DNA of 64,000 nucleotides from Brumimicrobium oceani. GTDB taxonomy: Bacteria; Bacteroidota; Bacteroidia; Flavobacteriales_D; Crocinitomicaceae. Where the stretch lies: positions 454,501 to 518,500 of the forward strand of contig NZ_QFRJ01000002.1 in the NCBI RefSeq assembly GCF_003143775.1, given 5' to 3'. This document shows positions 23,946 through 33,717 of the stretch, one piece after another. Under the pieces are notes generated by a model. The model worked only from the letters and a program-made list of their open reading frames with translations. It did not search any database and was not told the DNA's origin. A program made the translations under genes and the position numbers. Each line of letters begins with the position of its first letter. Position 1 is the first letter of the stretch.

Positions 23946-24480
23946 ACAACCCCAAATACATTTCAATCAAACCTTCTGCCGATTGAACATGCAATTCCTT
24001 CTTTTCTCTATCTACGCTTTGCACCAAATCATTGGCCAAGGGAAGTAAAACTTCTTTATCTAATTTATTATTTTGGACTTGCAATAATGGATTTATCTTA
24101 AAATCTAAAACCTGAATCACCTCTCCTACCTCGCCAAAGTTTTTATCGACAACGGTAAACCCGATAATTTCATGATCATAAAAGTTCTTTCCTGAAAGCT
24201 GTGGCAGCTTATCTAGGGAGAGAAAAAGTTCTTTTTTCAATATAACCTTGGCATCATTTTCTGTATCAACCCCCTCGAACTTTACCTTAGCAAAACCTTT
24301 GTCCTTCATTTCAATTTTTTCAACGAAAAAAGGCGTTAAAATACCGTCCACATCAATATAAACGGCATCAAGATCTGCATAATCCTCAGGATTTGTTGCA
24401 TCAAAAAAAAGCGAAACTTCACCTTTATAACTGTGAAGTTTCGCTACGTAACCAAGATTAAAGCAATCTGCTTTATTCAT
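23944..24480 (-). CDS. rimM: 16S rRNA processing protein RimM
   Basis: A ribosome maturation factor for the 30S head, which binds S19. The 178 residues comprise an N-terminal beta-barrel (LGYVAKLHSYKGEVSLFFDA) and a PRC-barrel (NFYDHEIIGFTVVDKNFGEV, then LLPLANDLVQSVD). It is 30 bases downstream of rpsP in the usual rpsP-rimM order; trmD does not follow here. The final codon and stop lie inside a palindromic repeat. Confidence 0.93.
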   Translation of the reverse strand: MNKADCFNLGYVAKLHSYKGEVSLFFDATNPEDYADLDAVYIDVDGILTPFFVEKIEMKDKGFAKVKFEGVDTENDAKVILKKELFLSLDKLPQLSGKNFYDHEIIGFTVVDKNFGEVGEVIQVLDFKINPLLQVQNNKLDKEVLLPLANDLVQSVDREKKELHVQSAEGLIEMYLGL

Positions 24481-24510
24481 TTTCTTTAACGATTGTGAGA
24501 AATTAATCTC

Positions 24511-25065
24511 TTATTTTTCGTCTTCTTTTTTTGCTTCTTCAGCAGCTTCTACAACTGGATCAGCTTCTGGAGTTGGAACCGGAGTTTCAGCCTCTTCTTC
24601 TACCTCTGGTGCATTTTTCGCAGCAATTGCAGCAGCTCTTTCCTCGTTTGTTTTACGCTCTGCAGCTAAACGATCCGCCTCTGCTTTTTTCATTGCATCT
24701 GAATGACCTTCAGTTTTCGCAGTAATTTTAGCTCCTTTATCATTCAACCATGCTTCAAATTTCTTTTCAACATCAGCCTCTGTTAAAGCTCCTTTTGCTA
24801 CACCTTTGATCAAGTGATTTTTGTATAATACACCTTTGTACGAAAGAATCGCACGCGCTGTATCAGACATTTCAGCACCTGTACCAACCCATGTTAATGT
24901 TCTGTCGAAATCGATATCGATTGTCGCAGGGTTTGTGTTTGGGTTGTAAGTACCTAATTTCTCGATGAAACGTCCATCACGTGGAGCACGTGAGTCTGCT
25001 ACTACTACGTGGTAAAAAGCATAACCTTTTTTACCGTGTCTTTGCAATCTAATTTTTGTTGCCAT
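24511..25065 (-). CDS. rpsP: 30S ribosomal protein S16 with acidic C-terminal extension
   Basis: Residues 1-85 are a canonical S16 ([40 protein letters not shown]). The protein is 184 residues, about twice the length of E. coli S16. The extra part is a helical linker rich in Ala/Lys/Glu and then a Pro/Glu/Val-rich acidic tail ([20 protein letters not shown]). Such extensions are common in Bacteroidota S16. It leads the rpsP-rimM operon, with a -7 box and a leader hairpin upstream. Confidence 0.96.
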   Translation of the reverse strand: MATKIRLQRHGKKGYAFYHVVVADSRAPRDGRFIEKLGTYNPNTNPATIDIDFDRTLTWVGTGAEMSDTARAILSYKGVLYKNHLIKGVAKGALTEADVEKKFEAWLNDKGAKITAKTEGHSDAMKKAEADRLAAERKTNEERAAAIAAKNAPEVEEEAETPVPTPEADPVVEAAEEAKKEDEK

Positions 25066-25080
25066 AATGTTTTATTGGTT

Positions 25081-25132
25081 GGAGTACGAAACTCCTATTA
25101 ATAATATATATTTATATAAGGCGACAAAGATA
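25081..25132 (-). promoter_or_regulatory. rpsP promoter box and leader hairpin
   Basis: TATCTTTG on the minus strand at 25125-25132 fits TAnnTTTG. Downstream in the leader, GGAGT-TTCGT-ACTCC (25081-25095) forms a short hairpin 16 bases before the rpsP ATG. It could be a ribosomal-protein autoregulatory leader, or simply cover initiation. Confidence 0.4.
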
Positions 25133-25324
25133 GTTCTTTATTTTTATAAATGAAAAATTATAAATGAAAAGTGAAAAATGCATTTCAATAATTTAGGTCA
25201 GTTTTAAAAGTTGGGGATTAAGTTTTTTCTTGACTAAGAATCCCTGTTTAAAAATTGGTCTTATCATATATTGAGTCAATCTTTTAGACTTTGTAAAAGA
25301 TGAAGTGCATGAAAGAACAAGACT

Positions 25325-25424
25325 AAAGCGTTCCCACAAGAAATACCACAAAGTAGCAAATTAGGTAAATAAAGCGTTCCCGAAATACCTAAAGCGTTCC
25401 CACAAGATATAATCTTGTGGGAAC
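25325..25424. repeat. AAAGCGTTCCC direct repeats ending in a 13-bp hairpin
   Basis: AAAGCGTTCCC begins at 25325, 25371 and 25391. The last copy opens GTTCCCACAAGAT-ATA-ATCTTGTGGGAAC (25396-25424), a perfect 13-bp stem with a 3-base loop, followed by TTCTTTTTATT, which could act as a plus-strand terminator. Confidence 0.75.
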
Positions 25425-25739
25425 TTCTTTTTATTTCTCGGTCTAGTTCCACATCGACAAGCTACAAGAAAACTTATAGCTAAAAGTCGATCTTGATTCG
25501 AAATGAAGCATAAATTCAAAAAATCTTGACGTGATTTTACTTGTAATTGACGTGTGGATATTAGCTGGCCATTGTTTTATGATATAGCATATCCCCACAA
25601 ATTTAATGTGACCCAATAATTTTCAATATATCCTGTTCGATAATAATTTAGATTGTGTCTTTAAATATGGAGGTTATTCAATAACGGCAGAATGACGAAG
25701 TCATGGTGGTGTTTTCTCGACCTTAAATACCTAAATCTA

Positions 25740-25782
25740 TCATCCCGACAGAGTGCAACGACGAGTGATCTCTTTTTAGATC
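25740..25782. repeat. REP-like fragment (TCATCCCGACAGAG...)
   Basis: TCATCCCGACAGAGTGCAAC followed by GACGAGTGATCTC and an AGATC partner resembles dispersed TCATCCCGA...GATCTC repeats seen in other Bacteroidota. Only one copy is in this window. Confidence 0.35.
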
Positions 25783-25879
25783 AAGAATAAATTGGGAATG
25801 CCTTTTACTAAGCCTTTAGAAACTCTCAATAGTTTGATTTAAAACTCTGGCCTACCCTGATATTAATGCAAGTCAATCA

Positions 25880-26243
25880 TTTTAAAGCTAAATGCTTGTC
25901 GAGAGCCTTACCAGCAATTTAATAAATTACAATAGAAAATGGTTTTCTTTTAAATTTGACAAGATCCTTCCATTGTTGAAAATCATAATTTTCAACAATG
26001 ATCAGGATGACAGTTGTGGGAGTTAGTGGGCAAACGAGAGGAAAAACAAAAGCGCTCTGGCGCTTTTGTTTTTTTCCTCTCGTTTGAAATATAGCCCTAG
26101 CCCAATGTCATCTTGAAGTAAATTTCTTTTTCAATTTGTTGAAAATAGAAATTTGCGAAAGGATCTTGTCGGTTCACCGCTTAACCACATACTTGATTAG
26201 ATACATTTACTGGTAAAGTATCGGATAGGCATTTAAAGCTAAT
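25880..26243. repeat. Composite inverted-repeat element of about 364 bp
   Basis: Imperfect arms (about 25880-26055 and 26060-26243) meet at a TCTG loop. The innermost 24 bp per arm (AAACGAGAGGAAAAACAAAA then GCGC) pair perfectly except for two extra T. Farther out, both arms carry GACAAGATCCTT, GATGACA, TTACCAG or CTGGTAA, and a TTTAAAGC end. Inside the left arm is a further palindrome, CATTGTTGAAAAT-CATA-ATTTTCAACAATG (25971-26000). No coding capacity. Confidence 0.8.
26032..26086. terminator. Long hairpin core, possible bidirectional terminator
   Basis: AAAAGCGC-TCTG-GCGCTTTT is followed by GTTTTTTT on the plus strand and GTTTTT on the minus strand. The minus-strand ABC-F gene ends 226 bp upstream of it, so this may be that gene's terminator. 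Confidence 0.45.
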
Positions 26244-26311
26244 TTAAATTCGGTTTTAATACAAAGATAAAGTCTCCGTCAACTGACGAGATCCTCCGAA
26301 GAATTTTACCC

Positions 26312-28201
26312 TTAAGCAAACTCAGCCAGCTCCATCCATCTTTCAGTTTTCGCTTCCAACTCAATCATCAATTCACCAATGCGTTTACTCGCTTCGTTTA
26401 ATTCTTCAGATGTTGACGTTCCTCCAGATAAGATTGCTGTTAACTCCTCTTTTTCAGTTTCAAGTTTTTCGATTTCTGAATCCAATGTTTCAAATTCATT
26501 CTTCTCTTTAAAACTTAATTTTCTTTTTGCTTCTGTTTGAACTGATTTTTCAACCTTTTTTTCAACGGGTACTTTTGCTGCTTCTGCTTTTTCTAACCTT
26601 TTTTCGGCTTGTTCCTCGAGAATTTCTTTCTTTAAATTCTGGCGATAAACAGTATAATTCCCAGTGATGTCTTTGATATTGGCATCCCCTTCGAAAACGA
26701 AAATATGATCCACCATTTTATCCATGAAATAACGATCATGCGAAACCACAATCAAACATCCTTGGAAATTCTTTAAATAATCTTCCAAAACACTCAAGAT
26801 GTAAATATCCAAGTCGTTAGTTGGCTCATCCAGAATCAAAAAGTTGGGATTAGACATCAAAACTTTCATCAGTTTCAGTCTGCGTTGCTCTCCTCCACTC
26901 AATTTGTAAACATAGTTGTGGTGCATATGGCGCGGAAAAAGAAACTTTTCGAGGAAGTGTGCAGCAGACATTTCTCTACCTTTTTCTAAAGGTATAAACT
27001 CCGCTACATCGCGAATTACGTCGATTACTTTCATATTTTCATCCACTTCGATGTTGGCTTGAGAATAATAACCAAAAACAACCGTGTCTCCAACGACTAC
27101 CTTACCCGAGTCTGGAGCCTCCTCACCCATAATAATTCGTAATAGTGTTGATTTACCCACTCCATTTGGCCCTACAATTCCCAAACGCTCCTGTCGCTTG
27201 AATGTATAAGTTAAATTGTCAAGAATATTTAAGTTTGGATAGCTTTTAGAGACTTTGTGCAATTCCAAAATCTTAGAACCTAAACGTTCCATTTTGATTG
27301 GAATTTCAAGCTCTTCCTTCTCTATGTTCTGACTCGCTGTTTTCTTGATTCCTTCAAAAGCATCTGTCCTTGCTTTTTGTTTTGTTCCTCTGGCCTTAGG
27401 TTGTCGCCTGATCCATTGTAATTCTGATTTGAATAAACTCCTGGCTTTTCCAACCTCAATGGCTTTGTTTTCTTCACGTTCGGCTTTCTTTTCTAGATAA
27501 TAAGAAAAATTACCTTTGTAACGGTAGATTTGCTCGTCTTCTAATTCATAAATGATGTCGGTAATAACCTCCAAAAAATAACGATCATGCGTTACCATGA
27601 ATAAAGTAGAATTCGACTTTGAAAGATACTCTTCCAACCATTCAATCATGTCTAAATCCAAGTGGTTGGTAGGCTCATCCAAAAATAAAAAGTCGGGTTC
27701 TGAGATTAAAACTTTTGCCAGAGCTACTCGTTTTCGTTGACCTCCAGAAAGCGTTGATATTTTCGCTTCATGATTATCTAGTTTTAATTTAGACAAAACT
27801 TGTTCTACCAAACTATCTAAATCCCAAGCATTCAATTCTGAAATTTCCTCAAAAAGTTCTGCCATCGCCAATTCGTCATTTTCTCGAACAGCTTTAGAAT
27901 ACTTTTTAAAAACGTTTAATTTCGGTAAATCATGATCAAAAATTTCTTCGTAAATCGTGTTTTCTGGATTCAAGTCATCCGCCTGTTGTAAATAAGCGAT
28001 ATTAATTCCATTTCGAAAAACCACTCTCCCACTATCAAAAGGCTCTTCGCCCATGATGCAACGGATTAAAGTTGATTTCCCACTTCCATTTTTGGCTACT
28101 AGGGCAACTTTCTGACCTTGGTCTATACCAAAACTTAAATCTTCAAAAATCGTACGGTCTGCATACGTTTTGGTTAATTGTTCAACTGATAAATAATTCA
28201 T
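26312..28201 (-). CDS. ABC-F family ATP-binding protein (Uup-like)
   Basis: A cytoplasmic protein of 629 residues with two ABC domains and no membrane segments. Walker A motifs are KNGSGKST (residues 38-45) and GPNGVGKST. Signatures are LSGGQRKRVALAKVL and LSGGEQRRLKLMKVL. Both Walker B motifs are followed by the ABC-F type LDEPTNHLD and LDEPTNDLD. The inter-domain linker carries the PKARGTKQKARTDAF segment. The C-terminal 100 residues form a coiled coil as in Uup. Members act on ribosomes or DNA-associated processes. It overlaps the DUF4293 stop by one base. Confidence 0.93.
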   Translation of the reverse strand: MNYLSVEQLTKTYADRTIFEDLSFGIDQGQKVALVAKNGSGKSTLIRCIMGEEPFDSGRVVFRNGINIAYLQQADDLNPENTIYEEIFDHDLPKLNVFKKYSKAVRENDELAMAELFEEISELNAWDLDSLVEQVLSKLKLDNHEAKISTLSGGQRKRVALAKVLISEPDFLFLDEPTNHLDLDMIEWLEEYLSKSNSTLFMVTHDRYFLEVITDIIYELEDEQIYRYKGNFSYYLEKKAEREENKAIEVGKARSLFKSELQWIRRQPKARGTKQKARTDAFEGIKKTASQNIEKEELEIPIKMERLGSKILELHKVSKSYPNLNILDNLTYTFKRQERLGIVGPNGVGKSTLLRIIMGEEAPDSGKVVVGDTVVFGYYSQANIEVDENMKVIDVIRDVAEFIPLEKGREMSAAHFLEKFLFPRHMHHNYVYKLSGGEQRRLKLMKVLMSNPNFLILDEPTNDLDIYILSVLEDYLKNFQGCLIVVSHDRYFMDKMVDHIFVFEGDANIKDITGNYTVYRQNLKKEILEEQAEKRLEKAEAAKVPVEKKVEKSVQTEAKRKLSFKEKNEFETLDSEIEKLETEKEELTAILSGGTSTSEELNEASKRIGELMIELEAKTERWMELAEFA

Positions 28202-28773
28202 TAACGGATACGATCTATAGATTTAATAAGTCGCACATCACGACGAATTCCAATGTTTGCCAAGAAAGAAAATGCCAAGGCGATGGCAATGCAATAAAAA
28301 CCAAAACCTAACTGCGCACTGGCCTCGTAGCTTGCCGATTCAACGATTGTAGCACTACGGAAAACATAGTACAACGCGATTGCAGCACCAAATAGAAGAA
28401 AGTTCATCACAAACAATAAACGTCCTAATTTCAATTGTCTTTGTAAGTTTTTATACCCCAACAATACTACAACTGTTAGCATAGAAAGCAATATGGTAAT
28501 TGAATAGAAAGGAAAGTAATAAGTCGGAACTCCCTTCATATCTCCATCAATATTCACTTTTCCCGTTGCTTCTTTTAGCAATAAAATATTATTGTCTGAT
28601 AGCTCACCATGAATCTGCACATCCTTTTGTACTCCATATACATTTCCATAACTAATCATTTCAAATTGATCTTTCTGTCCTACTTCAGTCACAAAGACAT
28701 CCGTTCCGACACTTAAAAAAATCAAAGCACCTAAAGTCAGCAATAAATAAAGGGATTGAACGCGTTGAATCAT
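28201..28773 (-). CDS. DUF4293 family membrane protein
   Basis: A 190-residue membrane protein with four helices. The start MIQRVQSLYLLLTLGALIFL is the family hallmark. A periplasmic segment of about 50 residues lies between helices 1 and 2, and a basic cytoplasmic tail ends RRDVRLIKSIDRIR. The gene is directly upstream of, and overlaps, the ABC-F gene, a conserved arrangement in flavobacteria as far as I know. Function unknown. Confidence 0.85.
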   Translation of the reverse strand: MIQRVQSLYLLLTLGALIFLSVGTDVFVTEVGQKDQFEMISYGNVYGVQKDVQIHGELSDNNILLLKEATGKVNIDGDMKGVPTYYFPFYSITILLSMLTVVVLLGYKNLQRQLKLGRLLFVMNFLLFGAAIALYYVFRSATIVESASYEASAQLGFGFYCIAIALAFSFLANIGIRRDVRLIKSIDRIR

Positions 28774-28789
28774 AGTTTTAAATTTTAGG

Positions 28790-28797
28790 CAAAGATA
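28790..28797 (-). promoter_or_regulatory. -7 promoter box for DUF4293/ABC-F
   Basis: TATCTTTG on the minus strand, 17 bases upstream of the DUF4293 ATG, fits TAnnTTTG and predicts a very short leader. Confidence 0.5.
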
Positions 28798-28911
28798 GTT
28801 TTTTTTTGGTGGAATATTGGTTGGGATATTGAAAAGAGTCTATGAAAGAACTTATTTTGAAATTCAAGAAATACCCTATTGCTCTGCTTGGGAAAACAAA
28901 TTGTATTTCCC

Positions 28912-29766
28912 CTACTCACTCAAATGATGTGATTCAAAAATTCTGTATTTGAAAAGCGCTACTACAATTGCTCCACCGATACCATTTCCTGCCAGCGCCA
29001 AAAATAAAAACCACAAATAATCCGTAAACAGCAGGGAATCGGAGTAAATTAAAGCTCCAAATACTTCGATATTTCCAACAATGCTGTGGTGAAATCCACC
29101 AAAACCAATCACTGCGGTAATCATAAAAATTAAAAGGATTTTTGATACTGAACCTTTGGTACTGTTAATCAACCAAGTTAGTAATCCCATTAACCAGCCA
29201 GCGGTTACGGCACTTAACAAAAGTACCCACCACTTATAATCAATGACATGTTCACCCACGGCAACCATTGTATTTGTATCGAAAAGTTTTAATTCGGGTC
29301 CTAATATTCCAATAAAAAGAGCGAATAAAATCCCACCAATGACATTTCCTGTAATCACCAAAGACCAAACCCTTAACAACTCTAAAAAGCTTCTCTGACC
29401 ATTTAAAACAGGGAGTGTTAGAACAGAAGTTTGCTCTGTAAAAAGGGCTGATTTTCCAAGAACTACCAAAATAAAACCTATGGGATAAACAATGCTGAAC
29501 ATTTTAAACACCAATTGCGTATCTACATCCCCAATAAATAGAAAGTAAACCACGCAGACCAATAAATAACTCACACCGATTTCTAATCCGGCAATGATAC
29601 CACTCAACAACATCGCTGTATTATTTACCTTGAAAAGTTCTTCTCCCTCATGAATTACGTTACTTAAAATATCGTCGTATTTCTGAGTACCTTCCACTTC
29701 ATCGGATTTTTTCTGTAAATCCACTTGATAGTCCTCCTGATCTTTTTCCTTTGTCTTTTTTTCCAT
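28912..29766 (-). CDS. Formate/nitrite transporter (FNT) family protein
   Basis: A membrane channel or transporter for small monovalent anions, 284 residues. A charged cytoplasmic N-terminus of about 45 residues precedes six helices. FNT hallmarks are GKSALFTEQTSVLTLPVL and the central histidine in GFGGFHHSIVGN, equivalent to the G-x-x-H-S/x-x-A-N of the family. The long N-terminal extension resembles the YfdC-like branch. It appears monocistronic. Substrate cannot be told from sequence. Confidence 0.85.
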   Translation of the reverse strand: MEKKTKEKDQEDYQVDLQKKSDEVEGTQKYDDILSNVIHEGEELFKVNNTAMLLSGIIAGLEIGVSYLLVCVVYFLFIGDVDTQLVFKMFSIVYPIGFILVVLGKSALFTEQTSVLTLPVLNGQRSFLELLRVWSLVITGNVIGGILFALFIGILGPELKLFDTNTMVAVGEHVIDYKWWVLLLSAVTAGWLMGLLTWLINSTKGSVSKILLIFMITAVIGFGGFHHSIVGNIEVFGALIYSDSLLFTDYLWFLFLALAGNGIGGAIVVALFKYRIFESHHLSE

Positions 29767-30046
29767 TCAATAATCTGATTAATTCTGATTACTCCGCATT
29801 TACATTAAATTTACTGGGAATAATTGAATCCATAAAATACGAATTTCGAAAAAGTAACAAGCCCTAATTTTAGTTATTTCTCCTTAAAAAACAGAATGAA
29901 GTCAAAATCTAAGGAGAAAAACAAGTCATTTCGTCAGCTTAAAACAACTCCGAACGCCATATTGTCATTGAGCTAGAGGGATTTCAGCAATGGATTAGAA
30001 TTTGATATAAAGCTATCGAAAATAAGAATTAAAACATAAAAGATAT

Positions 30047-32668
30047 ATGGATACGAATAAATGGACAACAAAAACGCAAATGGCTGTGCAAAAAGGGCAA
30101 GAATTAGCCCTTGAAGGTGGTCAGCAAGCGATAGAAACTGGACATGTCTTGCGCGGCATGATTCAGGTTGATGACAGTGTTCTTCCCTTTATATTTAAAG
30201 AATTAGGCAGTGATTTAGCTACATTTACATTGGCTTTGGATAGCATAATAAAAAATTATCCAAAAGTTCAAGGAGGCGGTCAAGCTTATCTAAGCAACAC
30301 ATTACAACGTGTTTTTAGTTATGGAATGAACGAAATGCGCAACTTTAAGGACGAGTTTCTTTCATTAGAAATTTTACTCTACGCTTTAATGGACGGAAAC
30401 GATTCAGTAGCGAGTTTAATGAAAGACAACAAGTTCAAAAAATCAACTTTAAAAGAAGCAATTATGAAATTAAGAGATGGGGAAAGTGTAGATTCTCAAG
30501 GCAAAGACGGAACCTACAAGTCTTTGGATAAATTTGCCAACAACCTCAATGAAATGGCAAAAAATGGGAAGTTAGACCCGATTATTGGACGTGATGAAGA
30601 AATTCGTCGTGTATTACAAATCCTAACACGCCGAACGAAGAACAACCCAATTATGATTGGAGAACCTGGAGTTGGTAAAACCGCTATTGCTGAAGGAATC
30701 GCTCAGAGAATTGTCTCAGAAGATGTTCCTGAAAACCTCAAATCAAAGATTGTTTATGCTTTGGATATGGGAGCCTTAGTTGCTGGAGCGAAATACAAAG
30801 GTGAATTCGAAGAGCGCTTAAAAGCGGTGGTCAACGAGGTGATTAAATCGGATGGAGAAATTATTCTTTTCATTGATGAGATCCACACTTTGGTAGGAGC
30901 TGGTGCTGGAGAAGGCGCTATGGATGCTGCGAATATTCTAAAGCCCGCTTTGGCGCGTGGAGAATTGAGGGCGGTTGGAGCAACAACTTTGGACGAATAT
31001 CAAAAACACTTTGAAAAAGACAAAGCATTAGTTCGTCGTTTCCAAACAGTATTGATCGATGAACCTACGGCAGATGATGCAATTTCAATTCTTAGAGGAA
31101 TTAAAGAAAAATATGAAAATCACCACAAGGTTTTAATTAAAGATGATGCGATTATTGCTGCGGTTGAACTTTCACAACGCTATATTACCGACAGACAATT
31201 GCCAGATAAAGCGATTGATTTAATTGACGAGGCGGCTTCTAAGCTAAGAATGGAAATCAATTCAAAACCAGAGGAATTGGATGAAATCGAAAGAAAAATC
31301 ATGCAATTAGAAATTGAACGGGAAGCCATTAAACGTGAGAATGACCAACAGAAATTATCAAGTTTAAAAGCAGAATTAGCCAACCTTTCTGAGCAGCGAG
31401 ATGAATTCATGGCCAAATGGAAAGCAGAAAAAGACGTAATTGATACCATTCAAAATGCGAAAGAAGAAATTGAACAAGTTAAACTAAAAGCGGAACAAGC
31501 TGAGCGTGCAGGAGATTACGGAAAAGTTGCCGAATTGCGCTACGGAAAAGTTAAAGAACTTGAAACGGAAGTAGAAAATGGAAAGGCGAAACTTCTAGAA
31601 CTTCAAGCCGAAAGCAAAATGATTAAGGAAGAAGTGGACGGAGAAGAAATTGCAGATGTTGTTTCTAAATGGACTGGAATTCCGGTAAACAAAATGCTTG
31701 AAAGTGAAAGAGCTAAACTCTTGCGCTTAGAAGATGAATTGAGACTAAGAGTTGTGGGGCAGGAAGAAGCCATTGAAGCCGTTTCAGACGCTGTAAGAAG
31801 AAACAAAGCAGGCTTGCAAAATCCCGACCGACCAATTGGTTCTTTCCTATTTATGGGAACAACAGGTGTTGGAAAAACGGAATTAGCGAAAACTTTGGCC
31901 TCGTATTTATTCAACGATGAAAACGCTATGACGCGAATCGACATGAGTGAATACCAAGAAAAGCACAGCGTGAGTAGATTGGTTGGAGCGCCTCCGGGAT
32001 ACGTGGGTTACGATGAAGGTGGACAATTAACGGAAGCCGTAAGAAGACGTCCATATTCTATTATTTTGCTGGACGAAATTGAAAAAGCGCATCCAGATGT
32101 ATTCAACGTTTTACTGCAAGTATTAGACGACGGAAGATTAACGGACAACAAAGGAAGATTGGTGAATTTCAAAAACACTTTGATCATCATGACCACAAAC
32201 ATGGGAGCAGAAATCATACAAGGCAACTTTGAAGGTGCTGTGGAAGCAGAGATTCCTAGGATTACAGAAAAAACAAAAATGGAAATGCGAGAGTTCCTCA
32301 AGCAACACATTCGCCCTGAGTTCCTAAATAGAATTGATGAACAAATCTTGTTTACGCCTTTAACTAAGGAAAACACCAAGCAAATTGTAGAAATCCAGTT
32401 GAATAACTTGAAAAAACAATTGGAGCAACACGATATCAGATTAATCGTGAAAGACGATGCTTTGAATTGGATTGCAGAAACAGGCTATGATCCTCACTTC
32501 GGTGCAAGACCAGTAAAAAGAGTAATCCAAAAGAGTATTCTAAATGAGTTATCGAAAGACTTACTCGCACAGAAAATTGATAAGTCTCAAAATGTAATTG
32601 TAGATTTATTTGATGGTAAAATCGTGTTTAGAAAACCAATTTCTCAGGAAGAAGAAGAAATTATTTAA
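30047..32668 (+). CDS. clpB: ATP-dependent disaggregase ClpB
   Basis: A hexameric AAA+ chaperone of 873 residues that resolubilises aggregates with DnaK. The N-domain covers residues 1-145. The first AAA+ domain has Walker A GEPGVGKT (205-212) and Walker [11 protein letters not shown]. The coiled-coil M-domain is at about 400-530. The second AAA+ domain has GTTGVGKTE and [16 protein letters not shown], and the ClpB C-terminal domain includes [15 protein letters not shown]. It has no ClpP-binding loop of the IGF/IGL type. No CIRCE-like element is seen in the 280-bp upstream gap. A terminator follows. Confidence 0.97.
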   Translation: MDTNKWTTKTQMAVQKGQELALEGGQQAIETGHVLRGMIQVDDSVLPFIFKELGSDLATFTLALDSIIKNYPKVQGGGQAYLSNTLQRVFSYGMNEMRNFKDEFLSLEILLYALMDGNDSVASLMKDNKFKKSTLKEAIMKLRDGESVDSQGKDGTYKSLDKFANNLNEMAKNGKLDPIIGRDEEIRRVLQILTRRTKNNPIMIGEPGVGKTAIAEGIAQRIVSEDVPENLKSKIVYALDMGALVAGAKYKGEFEERLKAVVNEVIKSDGEIILFIDEIHTLVGAGAGEGAMDAANILKPALARGELRAVGATTLDEYQKHFEKDKALVRRFQTVLIDEPTADDAISILRGIKEKYENHHKVLIKDDAIIAAVELSQRYITDRQLPDKAIDLIDEAASKLRMEINSKPEELDEIERKIMQLEIEREAIKRENDQQKLSSLKAELANLSEQRDEFMAKWKAEKDVIDTIQNAKEEIEQVKLKAEQAERAGDYGKVAELRYGKVKELETEVENGKAKLLELQAESKMIKEEVDGEEIADVVSKWTGIPVNKMLESERAKLLRLEDELRLRVVGQEEAIEAVSDAVRRNKAGLQNPDRPIGSFLFMGTTGVGKTELAKTLASYLFNDENAMTRIDMSEYQEKHSVSRLVGAPPGYVGYDEGGQLTEAVRRRPYSIILLDEIEKAHPDVFNVLLQVLDDGRLTDNKGRLVNFKNTLIIMTTNMGAEIIQGNFEGAVEAEIPRITEKTKMEMREFLKQHIRPEFLNRIDEQILFTPLTKENTKQIVEIQLNNLKKQLEQHDIRLIVKDDALNWIAETGYDPHFGARPVKRVIQKSILNELSKDLLAQKIDKSQNVIVDLFDGKIVFRKPISQEEEEII

Positions 32669-32776
32669 GACAATTTCTAGAGAGAGTCGCCGATAAATCG
32701 GCTGGGAGAGAAAAAATAGGGAGAGGGAGAGGTTACATCTTCGCTTTGCCCGATTTCACAAAGAGAAATAAAAGAG

Positions 32777-32813
32777 AAAATCCTCTGTACTGAAAAGTAT
32801 GGAGGATTTTTTA
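32777..32813 (+). terminator. Terminator after clpB
   Basis: AAAATCCTC and GAGGATTTT arms with a shorter inner TACT/AGTA pairing, followed by TTATTTT, about 110 bases after the clpB stop. Confidence 0.65.
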
Positions 32814-32945
32814 TTTTAGATTATGAATTTATGCCCATAAAAGCAAATCAATTAGAAAAACAATATTTGATCCTCCCTCAACCTGTACCGATTTTTATCG
32901 GTATACTCAATACTCTTGCTCAAAACTGAAATTTAAACCTCCGAT

Positions 32946-33425
32946 TTAGATTCCTCTCATCGCTTCTACTATCCTACTAGCAGCAGGACAGATTTCGGTG
33001 TTTTTTAACGTAAGATCAATGATTTGAAACATTTTCTTTCTGTCGGTATGAGGGTATTCTTTACACGCCGCTGGTCTGTCTTCATAAACGCTACAAGTAT
33101 TGTCGTCAAACAAGAAAGGACAAGGTGAAGATTTTAAAACATAGTCCTCTTCTTCGTCTACCCTCAGGTATTCATCAATAAATTGAATGGGCTTCATTCG
33201 GAACCTTTTGGACAACCTTTTAATATCGATATCTCGGAAAATAGGGCTTGTTGTTTTGCAACAATTTGCGCACTCTAAACAGTCAATATCTTGAAATGCT
33301 TTTTCGTGTTCCGCATGGAATCTTTCGTCGAGTTTCCTCTCCGGAGTTCTTCGCATTTGTTTTTTAAGCCTTTTATTATCGGCTTTATTCTCTTTAGCAA
33401 TGTCTAAATCTTCTTGATATTTCAT
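32946..33425 (-). CDS. YkgJ family cysteine-cluster protein
   Basis: A soluble 159-residue protein with the YkgJ pattern: C49-x2-C52-x2-C55-C56 then C102-P, C111-x-V-Y, RPAAC (C121) and C146-P. These probably bind an Fe-S cluster or zinc. The first 40 residues are highly charged and helical. A TAACTTTG box lies five bases before the ATG, so its transcript may be leaderless. Role unknown; family members are often listed as zinc- or iron-chelating. Confidence 0.85.
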   Translation of the reverse strand: MKYQEDLDIAKENKADNKRLKKQMRRTPERKLDERFHAEHEKAFQDIDCLECANCCKTTSPIFRDIDIKRLSKRFRMKPIQFIDEYLRVDEEEDYVLKSSPCPFLFDDNTCSVYEDRPAACKEYPHTDRKKMFQIIDLTLKNTEICPAASRIVEAMRGI

Positions 33426-33430
33426 TGCGA

Positions 33431-33438
33431 CAAAGTTA
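33431..33438 (-). promoter_or_regulatory. -7 promoter box almost touching the YkgJ-gene start
   Basis: TAACTTTG on the minus strand ends five bases before the ATG at 33423-33425, implying transcription starts at or next to the start codon. Confidence 0.45.
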
Positions 33439-33717
33439 GGGGAATAAAGCTAAGCTTCCTGCAAAAAATAGAGATTATACCTTATTTGCATTAATTTTAA
33501 AGAATTCTAAATTGTGCTTTAGCCTTGCTTGATTTAAAATTACTTTACGACAACTTTCGGCGCCATTTAATAAAAAAGAAAATGGTATGCTCTTCAATTA
33601 AGCACAATTCTTCTTTTCTTGAACAACATAATTTTCACCAAAAGAAGAATCCCATTTGCATGAGCTTGAAAAAAGAGAAGAAGAACAAAGCAAAAACGCA
33701 AAACATTTCAGCGCACC

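Larger units (their letters stand above)
25066..26311. other. Gene-free, repeat-filled region of about 1.25 kb
   Basis: No ORF on either strand looks like a gene. Contents in order: rpsP promoter; three direct copies of AAAGCGTTCCC ending in a long hairpin (25325-25424); a REP-like segment at 25740-25782; the composite inverted repeat at 25880-26243; and a short GACGAGATCCTCCGAAGAAT fragment near 26284. Confidence 0.75.
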
